DNA of 64,000 nt from Streptomyces sp. SN-593. GTDB lineage: Bacteria > Actinomycetota > Actinomycetes > Streptomycetales > Streptomycetaceae. How positions within the stretch are numbered: the first letter of the stretch is position 1; each line of letters begins with the position of its first letter. The stretch lies in assembly GCF_016756395.1 (NCBI RefSeq), contig NZ_AP018365.1, positions 7,692,001 to 7,756,000 on the forward strand, in the 5' to 3' direction. Below the pieces are notes generated by a model that saw nothing but the letters and a program-made list of their open reading frames with translations, was not told the DNA's origin and did not search any database. The position numbers and the translations under genes are program-made. Shown one piece after another: positions 10,173 through 18,882 of this stretch.

Positions 10173-11581
10173 CCGAGCGCCTCGTGGTCGTCGGCGGCGA
10201 CGCCGCCGGCATGTCCGCGGCTTCCCAGGCCCGGCGCCGACGGCCCGCCGACGACCTGGAGATCGTCGCCTTCGAGCGTGGCCGGCACGTCTCCTACAGT
10301 GCCTGCGGCATCCCGTACTGGATCGCCGGGGACACCGGCGGCCCCGACGCGCTCATCGCCCGCACCGCCGCCGAGCACCGCGACCGCGGCATCGACGTGC
10401 GCCTGGGCACCGAGGTGACGCGGATCGACCGCGACGCCGGCCGCGTCCTCGCCCGCGATCCCGACGGCCGCGAAGAGTGGACCGGCTACGACCACCTGGT
10501 GATCGCCACCGGCGCGGTGCCGGTACGCCCGCGGATCCCCGGTATCGACGCGCCCGGGGTCTTCGGGGTGCAGACGCTGGACGACGGCGAGGCCGTCCTG
10601 CGCGGCCTGGACCGTGCGGGCGTGCGGCGGGCCGTGGTGGTCGGCGGCGGCTACATCGGCGTGGAGATGGCCGAGGCGATGCTCCGGCACGGCCTGGACG
10701 TCACGCTGGTCGACCGCAACCCGCAGCCGATGACCACCCTGGACCCCGACATGGGACACCTGGTGCGCGAGGCGCTCGAGGGCCTCGGCGTCACCGTGGT
10801 CTCCGGCGCGGCCGCCCGCGAGGTGCTCACCGACTCCGAAGGGCGCGCCCGCGCGGTCGCCACCGACGACGCGGAACACCCCGCCGACCTGGTCGTCCTC
10901 GGCCTGGGCGTCCGCCCGAACACCGACCTCGCCCACGACGCCGGACTGCCGCTCGGCACGCACGGCGGGCTGCTCACCGACCGCTCGATGCGGGTGCGCG
11001 GCACCGAGCGGATCTGGGCCGGCGGTGACTGCGTCGAGGTCCTCAACCTCGTCTCCCGCGCCTTGCAGCACATCGCGCTGGGCACCCATGCCAACAAGCA
11101 CGGCCGGATCATCGGCACCAACGTCGGCGGCGGCTACGCCACCTTCCCCGGCGTGGTCGGCACCGCCGTCAGCAAGGTCTGCGACGTGGAGATCGCCCGT
11201 ACCGGCCTCAAGGAGTCGCAGGCCAGGGCCGCCGGCCTCGACTTCGTCAGCGCGGTCATCGAGTCCACCAGCCGGGCCGGCTACTACCCGCAGGCGGCCC
11301 CGATGACCGTCAAGGTGCTCGCCGAACGCGGCACCGGCCGGCTGCTCGGCCTGCAGATAGTCGGCCGGGAGGGCGCCGCCAAGCGCGTGGACATCGGTGC
11401 CGTCGCGCTCACCGCGGGGATGACCGTCGGGCAGATGGTCGACCTCGACCTCGGCTACGCCCCGCCGTTCTCCCCGGTCTGGGACCCCGTGCTGGTCGCC
11501 GCACGCAAGGCCGCGGACGCGGTGGCCGCCGACACCGCGCGGACCGCGCCCGGTGCCGGGGAGGTCAGGAAGCCGGGCTGA
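10169..11581 (+). CDS. FAD-dependent pyridine nucleotide-disulfide oxidoreductase (CoA-disulfide reductase / NADH oxidase-like)
   Basis: A 470-aa flavoenzyme. The FAD Rossmann motif at the N-terminus is VVGGDAAGMSAA. The single redox Cys46 lies in SYSACGIPYW, the position used by CoA-disulfide reductases and NADH oxidases of this family. The NAD(P) Rossmann motif VVVGGGYIGVEMAE is near residue 155, and the second FAD motif is IWAGGDCVE. A C-terminal dimerisation domain (ATFPGVVGTAVSK) completes the fold. It probably reduces a low-molecular-weight disulfide or oxygen with NAD(P)H. It is translationally coupled to the NADAR gene. Its stop lies inside a hairpin shared with the opposing gene. Confidence 0.9.
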   Translation: MTERLVVVGGDAAGMSAASQARRRRPADDLEIVAFERGRHVSYSACGIPYWIAGDTGGPDALIARTAAEHRDRGIDVRLGTEVTRIDRDAGRVLARDPDGREEWTGYDHLVIATGAVPVRPRIPGIDAPGVFGVQTLDDGEAVLRGLDRAGVRRAVVVGGGYIGVEMAEAMLRHGLDVTLVDRNPQPMTTLDPDMGHLVREALEGLGVTVVSGAAAREVLTDSEGRARAVATDDAEHPADLVVLGLGVRPNTDLAHDAGLPLGTHGGLLTDRSMRVRGTERIWAGGDCVEVLNLVSRALQHIALGTHANKHGRIIGTNVGGGYATFPGVVGTAVSKVCDVEIARTGLKESQARAAGLDFVSAVIESTSRAGYYPQAAPMTVKVLAERGTGRLLGLQIVGREGAAKRVDIGAVALTAGMTVGQMVDLDLGYAPPFSPVWDPVLVAARKAADAVAADTARTAPGAGEVRKPG

Positions 11582-11585
11582 CCTC
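11561..11585. terminator. Bidirectional terminator overlapping both convergent stop codons
   Basis: GAGGTCAG (11561-11568) and CTGACCTC (11578-11585) form a perfect 8-bp stem with a 9-nt loop. The minus-strand gene stop (11565-11567) lies in the left arm, and the plus-strand stop (11579-11581) lies in the right arm. Confidence 0.6.
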
Positions 11586-12452
11586 GGGTCGGGCGAGCCG
11601 GCCGAGCGCTTCGAGCAGCGACGGCAGGGCCGGGCCGCGCCCCACCGGCAGGACCTCGCCGGGCGCCTCGTCGAGGAGCACGAACGCCATGTCGTCGGTC
11701 CTGGCCACCAGGCTCCACCCGGGACCGTCGGCGCGTACCGCCCCGTACGCGGTGCGGACCCGGCCCGGCGGCGGGGGTTCACGGGTGTATGCCTCGGCGC
11801 TCTCCAGGGCGCGGCGGACCCCGTCGTGCGAGATGACGGGGAGCGCGGCCGCCCGGCCGCCCTCGGGGGTGCCGGCGCCGCCCGCCGGGTCCGTTCCGCC
11901 TGCCGGGTCCGTTCCGCCGACCGGGTCCGCGGCGTCGCCTCCGTCCGCGGTGCCTGCCGTGGCGGGGCCGATCTGGTCGCGCCACTCCATCCACCGGACC
12001 GCTATCTCGTCGGCGCCCAGACGCCGTTGCTGCGGCCCCCACACGGACGTGTCCGGCGGGGTGAGGACAGGGCCGCAGCCCGCCGTCTCGTCGGGGTCGT
12101 GGGGTTCGGGGACGTCGGGAGCCGAGACCGCCACCGGAACCGGCCAGCCCGGCAGGGACGCGATCATGGTGCTCTCGTCCGGCGCCAGTTCGTACGTCAG
12201 CCCGCAGTCCCAGGCGGCCAGCGCGCACGCGACCATGGCGGCATCGGTGGTCGCCACCGTCCAGCGCGCCCCGGCGGCGTCCTGCCCGAACACCAGGCCG
12301 TAGCCGCCGGACAGCGGTTCCAGCCCGAGCCGCGCGCAGGCCGCGGGATAGTCGTCGCCCAACACGCCGGGGAACCCGGCCGGCGTCAGCATCGCCGCCG
12401 TCAGCACGAGGAGCGCGTCCTCCCCGGGCGCGTCCTGCGGGTTGCCGCCCAT
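11565..12452 (-). CDS. Hypothetical protein, family not recognised
   Basis: A 295-aa protein without a signal peptide or membrane segment. An ATG at 12452 preceded by AAGGAGG at good spacing fixes the start. The N-terminal half (LTPAGFPGVLGDDYPAACARLGLEPL; LVFGQDAAGARWTVATTDAAMVACAL) looks like a compact folded domain. It is followed by an acidic, Pro/Gly-rich linker with short DPAGGT/DPVGGT repeats (about residues 170-190). A C-terminal domain contains WSLVARTDDMAFVLLDEAPGEVL. The overall character suggests a cytoplasmic binding protein, but I assign no function. It converges with the FAD oxidoreductase gene with a 17-bp overlap. Confidence 0.75.
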   Translation of the reverse strand: MGGNPQDAPGEDALLVLTAAMLTPAGFPGVLGDDYPAACARLGLEPLSGGYGLVFGQDAAGARWTVATTDAAMVACALAAWDCGLTYELAPDESTMIASLPGWPVPVAVSAPDVPEPHDPDETAGCGPVLTPPDTSVWGPQQRRLGADEIAVRWMEWRDQIGPATAGTADGGDAADPVGGTDPAGGTDPAGGAGTPEGGRAAALPVISHDGVRRALESAEAYTREPPPPGRVRTAYGAVRADGPGWSLVARTDDMAFVLLDEAPGEVLPVGRGPALPSLLEALGRLARPEVSPAS

Positions 12453-12678
12453 CCCTACCTCCTTGTCGCCGCCCGGTCCGCCGCACCCTAACCAGCGGGT
12501 AACCTCCGCGTCGAGGGCGGGGACGTGAGGAATCCGTGCACGAGGCGGACCGGTCCCGCGCGGCCCGCTCCGGGGCAGGCGCCCTCCGGGGGACGCGCGC
12601 GGGCGGACCCGGTCCGCCGAGCCGGACCGCAGGGCCGGGACCGCCGCTCCACCGCCCCACGGCCTTCCGGTGGCCCGT

Positions 12679-13287
12679 TCAGGGCTTCCTGACCGCAAGC
12701 GCCAGGTAGCGCGCGTCGCCGTCGTCGAGGAGCGCCAACTCCCATCCGCTGCCGTCGAGCAGGCGGCCGAGCCGGGGTTGCGCGCGCATGTCGTCGGGTG
12801 ACAGCGCGTGCCCGTGGCGCGCGGCGAGCACGGCACGGCCACAGGGGTGGAAGAGCGCGAGGCGCCCGCCGGACCTGGTGACGCGGGCGAGTTCGCGCAG
12901 GCCGGCGGCAGGATCGGGCAGATGGTGCACGAGGCCCGACGCGAGCACGGCGTCGAGTACGCCCGAAGCCAGGGGCAGTCGGGCGCAGTCCGCCTCGACC
13001 AGGGAGCCGTGTCCCCCGCGGCCGAGCGCGACCGCCTCCCGCAGCATCTCGGGGGTCAGGTCCACCCCCAGGACGAGGCCCCCGGGGCCCACCGCGTCCC
13101 TCAACCGCGGCAGCGCACGCGCGGTGCCGCATCCGGCGTCCAGTACGGTGTCGCCCTCGCGCAGCCCCAGTTCGGCGACGGCGGCCGCGAACGCCGGGCC
13201 GTCGTCGGGGAAGCGCCCCTCCCAGCCCGCGGCCCGCGTCGCGAAGAAGCCCCGCACCCTGTCCCGTCCGCGCTCGGTTCCGGCCAT
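12679..13287 (-). CDS. Class I SAM-dependent methyltransferase
   Basis: A 202-aa protein with the SAM-binding motif I VLDAGCGTA near residue 48, motif II-like VLGVDLTPEML, and a post-motif segment LDAVLASGLVHHLPDPAAGLRELARVTRSGGRLALF. This pattern is typical of the Methyltransf_11 (UbiE/BioC-like) group. The substrate cannot be inferred. The start ATG at 13287 is only 13 bp from the divergent ATG of the UPF0060 gene, so each 5' end must be leaderless or use a promoter within the neighbour. Confidence 0.85.
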   Translation of the reverse strand: MAGTERGRDRVRGFFATRAAGWEGRFPDDGPAFAAAVAELGLREGDTVLDAGCGTARALPRLRDAVGPGGLVLGVDLTPEMLREAVALGRGGHGSLVEADCARLPLASGVLDAVLASGLVHHLPDPAAGLRELARVTRSGGRLALFHPCGRAVLAARHGHALSPDDMRAQPRLGRLLDGSGWELALLDDGDARYLALAVRKP

Positions 13288-13300
13288 GCATCATGGTCGC

Positions 13301-13636
13301 ATGATCACGCTGCGTTCGGTCGCCCTGTTCCTGCTCGCCGCGGTCCTGGAGATCGGCGGCGCGTGGCTGGTCTGGCAGGGCTTGCGCGAACACCGCGGAA
13401 TCGGCTGGATCGCCGCGGGTGTCGGCTCCCTCGGCTGCTACGGATTCGTCGCCACGCTCCAGCCGAGCTCCGACTTTGGACGGATTCTGGCGGCGTACGG
13501 CGGGGTGTTCGTCGCGGGATCGCTGGTGTGGGGCATGATCCTCGACGGGTACCGGCCGGACCGCTTCGACGTGATCGGCGCGGGGGTGTGCCTCGTGGGC
13601 GTCGGCGTGATCATGTACGCCCCGCGCGGTGGCTGA
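13301..13636 (+). CDS. YnfA/UPF0060-family small membrane protein
   Basis: A 111-aa protein with four predicted membrane segments. Characteristic motifs are ALFLLAAVLEIGGAWLVWQ, near the start, and RILAAYGGVFVAGSLVWG. The closing segment is FDVIGAGVCLVGVGVIMYAPR. The family resembles small multidrug-resistance transporters in size and fold, but its substrate is unknown. ATG 13301 lies 13 bp from the divergent methyltransferase start. No Shine-Dalgarno sequence is visible, which agrees with a leaderless message. Confidence 0.88.
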   Translation: MITLRSVALFLLAAVLEIGGAWLVWQGLREHRGIGWIAAGVGSLGCYGFVATLQPSSDFGRILAAYGGVFVAGSLVWGMILDGYRPDRFDVIGAGVCLVGVGVIMYAPRGG

Positions 13637-13754
13637 TTCCCGCCCTCCGGGGCGCTGCGAACGGCCGTCCGAGCGCGGTCCGTACCAAGAGGGGCTTGCC
13701 CTCGCGCGCGGGGCGTACCAGGCTGCGTAGCGCAGCGGAGACGGGAGGTAGGCG

Positions 13755-14159
13755 ATGACGGTGGGCAACGGGCTCGCATGGCTGCTCGATGACCTGACCA
13801 AGCGGGTGCCGCACGTGCAGCACGCGCTCGTGCTGTCTAACGACGGCCTGGTCACGGGGGCCAGCGGTGACCTCGACCGGCCGACCGCCGAGCACCTGGC
13901 CGCCGTCTCGTCGGGATTCCACAGTCTCGCCAAGGGGGCCGGCCGGCAGTTCGGCACCGGCGGGGTGCGGCAGACCATGATCGAGTTCGAGGAGGGCTTC
14001 CTCTTCGTCACCGCGGCGGGGGACGGCAGTTGTCTGTCCGTGCTCAGCGGGATGGACGCGGACATCGGCCAGGTCGCCTACGAGATGACGCGGCTGGTGC
14101 GCCGGGTCGGCGAGCACCTCGCGGTGGCCCCGCGGCAGTCCGGCACCGCGCACGCCTGA
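13755..14159 (+). CDS. Roadblock/LC7-domain protein (CvnB-like)
   Basis: A 134-aa single-domain protein. Its start (LAWLLDDLTKRVPHVQHALVLSNDGLVTGAS) and the core SSGFHSLAKGAGRQFGTGGVRQTMIEFEEGFLFVTAAGDGSCLSVL match the CvnB components of streptomycete conservons, which modulate small GTPases (CvnD) downstream of a sensor kinase (CvnA). None of cvnA, cvnC or cvnD is adjacent, so this is an orphan copy. ATG 13755 follows GGGAGGTAGGCG. It acts in the cytoplasm, probably as a homodimer or heterodimer partner of a GTPase elsewhere in the genome. Confidence 0.9.
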   Translation: MTVGNGLAWLLDDLTKRVPHVQHALVLSNDGLVTGASGDLDRPTAEHLAAVSSGFHSLAKGAGRQFGTGGVRQTMIEFEEGFLFVTAAGDGSCLSVLSGMDADIGQVAYEMTRLVRRVGEHLAVAPRQSGTAHA

Positions 14160-14203
14160 ACGGCGACGCCTGAACGGCGAACCCTCAACGGCGACGCCTG
14201 AAC
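14154..14203 (+). repeat. Degenerate 14-bp tandem repeat
   Basis: About 3.5 copies of a GCCTGAACGGCGAC-like unit begin at the last codons of the roadblock gene and continue into the intergenic region. Confidence 0.6.
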
Positions 14204-14315
14204 CGCGCACGCCCGGACCGCGCGCGCTGAACCTCGTCCGACCTGCGCTTCTCCCGTCGTTTCCGGAGTTGTCCACAGGCTCTCCGCGGGGGATCTGCGA
14301 TCCGCGCTAGCTTGG

Positions 14316-14328
14316 TCACTGTCAGTGA
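14316..14328. promoter_or_regulatory. 13-bp perfect palindrome at a predicted transcription start
   Basis: TCACTG-T-CAGTGA lies just after TAGCTT (14308-14313), a plausible -10, and 26 bp before the DUF6397 start. It is in the right place for a repressor site. Confidence 0.45.
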
Positions 14329-14353
14329 TCGAGCTTCGCGGAAGGTGATGGAC

Positions 14354-15534
14354 ATGGGTGTGGCGCAGGAGCAGCGGCGGCAGGAGCGGGCTGGGCGGAC
14401 GGGCGAGGTGGTGCGCGCGACGCGCGCCCGGCCCGCCGTGGAGGGGCCGCCGGCGGGGGACGGCTCGTTGATGACGCTCGCGCGGGCGAGGGACGCGTTG
14501 GGCCTTGACTACGACGCGTTCGACCTCGCCGTCCAGGTCGGCGAGCTGCCCACGGTCGGGTGCGGCCCGTACCGGTGGAAGGTCAGGGCGGACGAGGTGG
14601 ACCGCCTCGTAGCCGAGGAGGGCCACCCGCGTCCGCTGCTCGACCGGGTCCGGCTCGTCGGCAGCACCGAGGCGGCCAGGGAACTCGGCGTGGGGAGGGA
14701 GCGGTTCGTCCGGTTGGCCAGAGCCGGCCACATCAGCCCGGTCCGCTGGTACGTGAACCGGTACCGGGCACTGGTGTGGATGTACCTCGCCCAGGATCTC
14801 TCCCTGCTCGCCGAGCAGAGTCCGGCACTGCTGCGGGGCCGCTGCCCGAAGGTCTCCGGACGGCGGTGGCCGAAGGCGAGGACGAGCGGGCCCGCGGCTG
14901 GCGTTCCCGCCGCGTCGCACAACTCCTGCGCGACGCCTTCGACGCGTGGGACGAGGCGGCCGTCTGGTCGGCGCTGCTCGGGCCGGAGTTGGTCGACAGC
15001 GCGGTTCCGGACCCCTGCGAGCGCGCGTACCTGCGCACGCTGCGCGCGTCGCTGCCGCCCGGCCGCCCCGGTCTGGCCACTCCCGAGCAGATCAGGGCGA
15101 TCACCACGGCCGACCGCCCTGACGAGATCGCGCCGGCCCTCGTGGCGCTCGCCGACGCGCTCGGCCGGGCCCGGCGGGTGCGCCCGGCCCCGGGGGCGGC
15201 CGTGGGGGCCGCCACCGACCGCAGTCCGGGGGCGGCCTCGTCAGCCTCGTCGCCCGAGCCGCCCGAGCCGACCGAGGTGGCATGGTCGGTGGCGGAGGCC
15301 GCGGAGCCGGCGTGGGCGGCGGGGGAACCGCACGACGGGCGGCCCGGACTGCGCGGCCTGCTGCGGCGGCTGGGACGCCGGCACCGGCCGGCGGGCGCAC
15401 CCGCGGCCGGCTGCCCGTTCGGCCGGCTGCCGGGTGTCCCTCACAACTCGCCGACGTCGGTGACCCGGAGCACCGCGCGGGCCTCCTCGTCGGAGGCCGC
15501 CAGGTCCACCTCGGCGGAAATGCCCCAGCCGTGA
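14354..15534 (+). pseudogene. DUF6397-family DNA-binding-like protein, frameshifted
   Basis: The coding signal starts at ATG 14354 (GGAAGG upstream). It reads an N-terminal helix-turn-helix-like part (MTLARARDALGLDYDAFDLAVQ; STEAARELGVGRERFVRLARAG) in one frame up to about 14838. The family-like continuation (GPLPEGLRTAVAEGEDERARGWRSRRVAQLLRDAFDAW ... DPCERAYLRTLRASLP) is then in another frame and runs to 15534. Adding one G to the GGGG run at 14835-14838 joins the two frames exactly. This is either a true frameshift or a homopolymer sequencing error. The C-terminal part overlaps the convergent helicase gene by 94 bp. The function of the family is unknown. Confidence 0.75.
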
Positions 15535-17954
15535 TCGCCGCCCGGGTCGGCGAAGGTCTGGCGGACCCGCCACAGGCCGTGCTCCGGCTGCTCCTCGATG
15601 AGCAGCAGCTTCGGGCCGCGGGCGTCCGGTCCGGTGCCGAGGTCGTCGTACTCGTCCCAGTAGGCGTCCATGGCGTCGGCCCAGGCGTCCGCGTCCCACC
15701 CGGAGTCGGCGTCCAGCGCGCCCAGCTCGTCGTACTTCTCCAGGGCGGCCAGCTCGACCCTGCGGAAGAGGGCGTTGCGGACCAGCACCCGGAAGGCGCG
15801 CGCGTTGGCGGTGACCGGCTTGACCTGGTCGGCGCGCTCGGCGGCCTCCTCGGCGCTCTCCTCATCGGGGTTGGCCAGTTGCTCCCACTCGTCCAGCAGG
15901 CTGGAGTCGACCTGCCGCACCAACTCCCCGAGCCAGGCGGTCAGGTCCTGGAAGTCCTCCGACTTCAGGTCGTCGGGCACGGTGTGGTCCAGCGCCTTGT
16001 ACGCACCGGCGAGGTAGCGCAGTACGATCCCCTCGGTCCTGGCCAGCTCGTAGTGGGAGACGAACTCGGAGAAGGTCATGGCGCGCTCGTACATGTCGCG
16101 GATCACCGACTTCGGCGACAGCGGGTGATCGCCGACCCAGGGGTGGCTCTTGCGGTACACGCCGTAGGCGTGCAGCAGCAGTTCCTCCAGCGGCTTGGGG
16201 TAGGCGACGTCCTGGATCCGCTCCATCCGCTCCTCGTACTCGACCCCGTCGGCCTTCATCTCCCCGATCGCCTCGCCGCGTGCCTTGTTCTGCTGGGCGG
16301 CGAGGATCTGGCGGGGGTCGTCGAGGGTGGACTCCACCACGGAGACCATGTCGAGCGCGTAGGACGGGGAGTCGGGGTCGAGGAGTTCGAACGAGGCCAG
16401 CGCGAAGGTGGACAGCGGCTGGTTGAGCGCGAAGTCCTGCTGGAGGTCGACGGTGAGCCGGACGATCCTGCCCTCGGCGTCCGGCTCGGCCAGCCGTTCC
16501 ACCACGCCGCCGTCCAGCAGCGAGCGGTAGATCGCGATGGCCCGCCGGATGTGGCGGAGCTGGGACCTGCGGTCCTCGTGGTTGTCCTCCAGCAGCCGGC
16601 GCATCGCCTCGAAGGCGTTGCCCGGCCGGGCGATCACCGACAGCAGCATCGCGTGGGTGACCCGGAAGCGGGAGGTCAGCGCCTCCGGCTCGGACGCGAT
16701 CAGCTTCTCGAAGGTGTTCTGCCCCCAGCCGACGAAGCCCTCGGGTGCCTTCTTGCGCACCACCTTGCGGCGCTTCTTCGGGTCGTCGCCGGCCTTGGCG
16801 AGCGCCTTCTCGTTCTCGATCACGTACTCGGGGGCCTGCGCCACCACGAACCCGGCGGTGTCGAAGCCGGCCCGCCCGGCGCGCCCGGCGATCTGGTGGA
16901 ACTCCCGGGCCCGCAGCACCCGCACCCGCTGCCCGTCGTACTTCGTCAGGGCGGTGAACAGCACCGTGCGGATGGGGACGTTGACGCCGACCCCGAGGGT
17001 GTCGGTACCGCAGATCACCTTCAGCAGGCCGGCCTGCGCCAGCTTCTCCACCAGCCGGCGGTACTTCGGCAGCATCCCCGCGTGGTGCACCCCGATGCCG
17101 TGCCGCACGTAGCGGGAGAGGTTGCGGCCGAAGGCGGTGGTGAAGCGGAAGTTGCCGATCAGCTCCGCGATGGCGTCCTTCTCCGCCCGCGTGCACATGT
17201 TGATGCTCATCAGCGCCTGCGCCCGCTCCACCGCGGCCGCCTGCGTGAAGTGCACGATGTACACCGGCGACTGGCGGGTCTCCAGCAGTTCGGTGAGGGT
17301 CTCGGTCAGCGGCGTGGTGCGGTACTCGTAGCTCAACGGCACCGGCCGGGTCGCGGACCGGACCACCGCGGTGGGCCGCCCGGTACGCCGGGTCAGGTCC
17401 TCCTCGAACCGCGACACGTCGCCGAGCGTGGCCGACATCAGCACGAACTGCGCCTGCGGCAGTTCGAGCAGCGGGATCTGCCAGGCCCAGCCGCGGTCCG
17501 GCTCGGCGTAGAAGTGGAACTCGTCCATGACGACCTGGCCCACGTCGGCGTTCCGCCCGTCGCGCAACGCGATCGAGGCCAGCACCTCGGCGGTGCAGCA
17601 GATCACCGGCGCGTCCGGGTTGACCGAGGCGTCGCCGGTCAGCATGCCGACGTTCTCGGTACCGAACATCTTGCACAGGTCGAAGAACTTCTCCGACACC
17701 AGCGCCTTGATCGGCGCGGTGTAGAAGGTGACCTCGTCGCGGGCGAGCGCCGCGAAGTGGGCACCCGCCGCCACCAGGCTCTTTCCCGAACCGGTGGGGG
17801 TGGACAGGATCACGTTCGCGCCCGAGACCACCTCGATCAGCGCCTCCTCCTGGGCCGGGTAGAGGGCGATGCCCTGCCCTTCGGCCCACGTCGAGAACGC
17901 TTCGAAGAGGGCATCGGGGTCGGCGTCGGAAGGGAGCTGATCGATAAGGGTCAC
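15441..17954 (-). CDS. DEAD/DEAH-box (Ski2-like) RNA helicase
   Basis: An 837-aa superfamily 2 helicase. Motif I STPTGSGKS is near residue 50, motif II VVMDEFHFY gives a DEFH box, motif III is MSATLGD, and motif VI is HQIAGRAGRAG. RecA2 motif V, GTDTLGVGVN, is also visible. A long C-terminal helical region follows, as in actinobacterial Ski2/HelY-like proteins. It probably unwinds RNA during processing or decay. The GTG at 17954, preceded by GGAGGG, is chosen over upstream starts because it aligns with the usual TLIDQLP beginning. The gene is divergent from the YdjM-like gene. Confidence 0.9.
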   Translation of the reverse strand: MTLIDQLPSDADPDALFEAFSTWAEGQGIALYPAQEEALIEVVSGANVILSTPTGSGKSLVAAGAHFAALARDEVTFYTAPIKALVSEKFFDLCKMFGTENVGMLTGDASVNPDAPVICCTAEVLASIALRDGRNADVGQVVMDEFHFYAEPDRGWAWQIPLLELPQAQFVLMSATLGDVSRFEEDLTRRTGRPTAVVRSATRPVPLSYEYRTTPLTETLTELLETRQSPVYIVHFTQAAAVERAQALMSINMCTRAEKDAIAELIGNFRFTTAFGRNLSRYVRHGIGVHHAGMLPKYRRLVEKLAQAGLLKVICGTDTLGVGVNVPIRTVLFTALTKYDGQRVRVLRAREFHQIAGRAGRAGFDTAGFVVAQAPEYVIENEKALAKAGDDPKKRRKVVRKKAPEGFVGWGQNTFEKLIASEPEALTSRFRVTHAMLLSVIARPGNAFEAMRRLLEDNHEDRRSQLRHIRRAIAIYRSLLDGGVVERLAEPDAEGRIVRLTVDLQQDFALNQPLSTFALASFELLDPDSPSYALDMVSVVESTLDDPRQILAAQQNKARGEAIGEMKADGVEYEERMERIQDVAYPKPLEELLLHAYGVYRKSHPWVGDHPLSPKSVIRDMYERAMTFSEFVSHYELARTEGIVLRYLAGAYKALDHTVPDDLKSEDFQDLTAWLGELVRQVDSSLLDEWEQLANPDEESAEEAAERADQVKPVTANARAFRVLVRNALFRRVELAALEKYDELGALDADSGWDADAWADAMDAYWDEYDDLGTGPDARGPKLLLIEEQPEHGLWRVRQTFADPGGDHGWGISAEVDLAASDEEARAVLRVTDVGEL

Positions 17955-18024
17955 CCCTCCATCTTGCCCGTCCGAGCGGCCGAGGGCGGAACCGGCGGCG
18001 AAGCCGATGATCACCACCGGTAGT

Positions 18025-18042
18025 GTGTGGCGTCGACCACAC
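18025..18042. promoter_or_regulatory. Inverted repeat between the divergent helicase and YdjM-like genes
   Basis: GTGTGG-N6-CCACAC, with perfect 6-bp arms, lies 71 bp from the helicase start and 46 bp from the start at 18088. It is a candidate operator for either gene. Confidence 0.4.
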
Positions 18043-18087
18043 GTCAACTCCGCCTGCGGGCGGCCGAATCGGGGGTACCGCGGCACC

Positions 18088-18882
18088 ATGATGGGACCAG
18101 CTCACTCGCTGTCGGGAGCGGCGGCCTGGTTGGCGACCGGCGCCATCGCGGCCGGCCTCGGCGATCCGATGCCGTGGCCGACCCTCGTGGTCGGTGCGCT
18201 GATCTGCTCGGGCGCGGCGCTCGCGCCCGACCTGGACCATCAGGCCGCGACGATCTCCCGCGCCTTCGGCCCGTTGTCCCACCTGGCGTGCAAGATCATC
18301 GACGCGCTCTCCCACGCCACGTACAAGGCGACCCGGATGAGCGGGGACAGCCGCCGCGCAGGCGGCCACCGCACCCTGACCCACACCTGGCTGTGGGCGG
18401 TCTTCCTCGGCGTCGGCTTCTCGGCGCTGGCCGTCTACGGCGGTCGATGGGCGGTGCTGGGCATCCTCTTCGTGCACATGGTGCTCGCCGTGGACGGCCT
18501 GCTGTGGCGGCAGGCCCGCACCTCCAGCCACATCCTGGTGTGGCTGCTCGGCGCGACCAGCGCCTGGATGCTCGCCGGCGTGCTCGACGACCCGGGCCAG
18601 GGCAAGGCATGGCTGTTCACCGATCCCGGCCTGCACTACATGTGGATCGGTATGCCGATCGTGCTCGGCGCCCTGGTGCACTGCGTCGGCGACGCCATCA
18701 CGGTCTCCGGGTGCCCCATCCTGTGGCCGATACCCGTCGGCCGCCGCCGCTGGCACCCGCTGGGCCCGCCGAAGTTCATGCGTTTCCGCGCCGGTAGCTG
18801 GGTGGAGATCAAGGTGCTCACGCCGGTGTTCTTCGTCGCGGGTGGAGCCTGCGCCGTCGGCGCCCTCGGGTTCTTCGGCTGA
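18088..18882 (+). CDS. YdjM/DUF457-family membrane metal-dependent hydrolase-like protein
   Basis: A 264-aa membrane protein. The N-terminal MMGPAHSLSGAAAW, the acidic-His segment APDLDHQAATISR, and HRTLTHTWLW are the conserved metal-ligand motifs of the family (His, Asp and His clusters). Several hydrophobic segments follow (LGIGFSALAVYGG-like, AVLGILFVHMVLAVDGLLW, ILVWLLGATSAWMLAGVL). The enzymatic activity of the family is not established, and some members are membrane proteins under LexA control. The 3' end overlaps the convergent MFS gene by 65 bp. Confidence 0.85.
   Translation: MMGPAHSLSGAAAWLATGAIAAGLGDPMPWPTLVVGALICSGAALAPDLDHQAATISRAFGPLSHLACKIIDALSHATYKATRMSGDSRRAGGHRTLTHTWLWAVFLGVGFSALAVYGGRWAVLGILFVHMVLAVDGLLWRQARTSSHILVWLLGATSAWMLAGVLDDPGQGKAWLFTDPGLHYMWIGMPIVLGALVHCVGDAITVSGCPILWPIPVGRRRWHPLGPPKFMRFRAGSWVEIKVLTPVFFVAGGACAVGALGFFG

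Noticed and set aside
14560..15534. A separate 324-codon gene in the second frame of the DUF6397 region
   Set aside because: Its first 90 residues are shadow-like and the DUF6397-like C-terminal half begins mid-frame. One missing G explains both frames as one broken gene.
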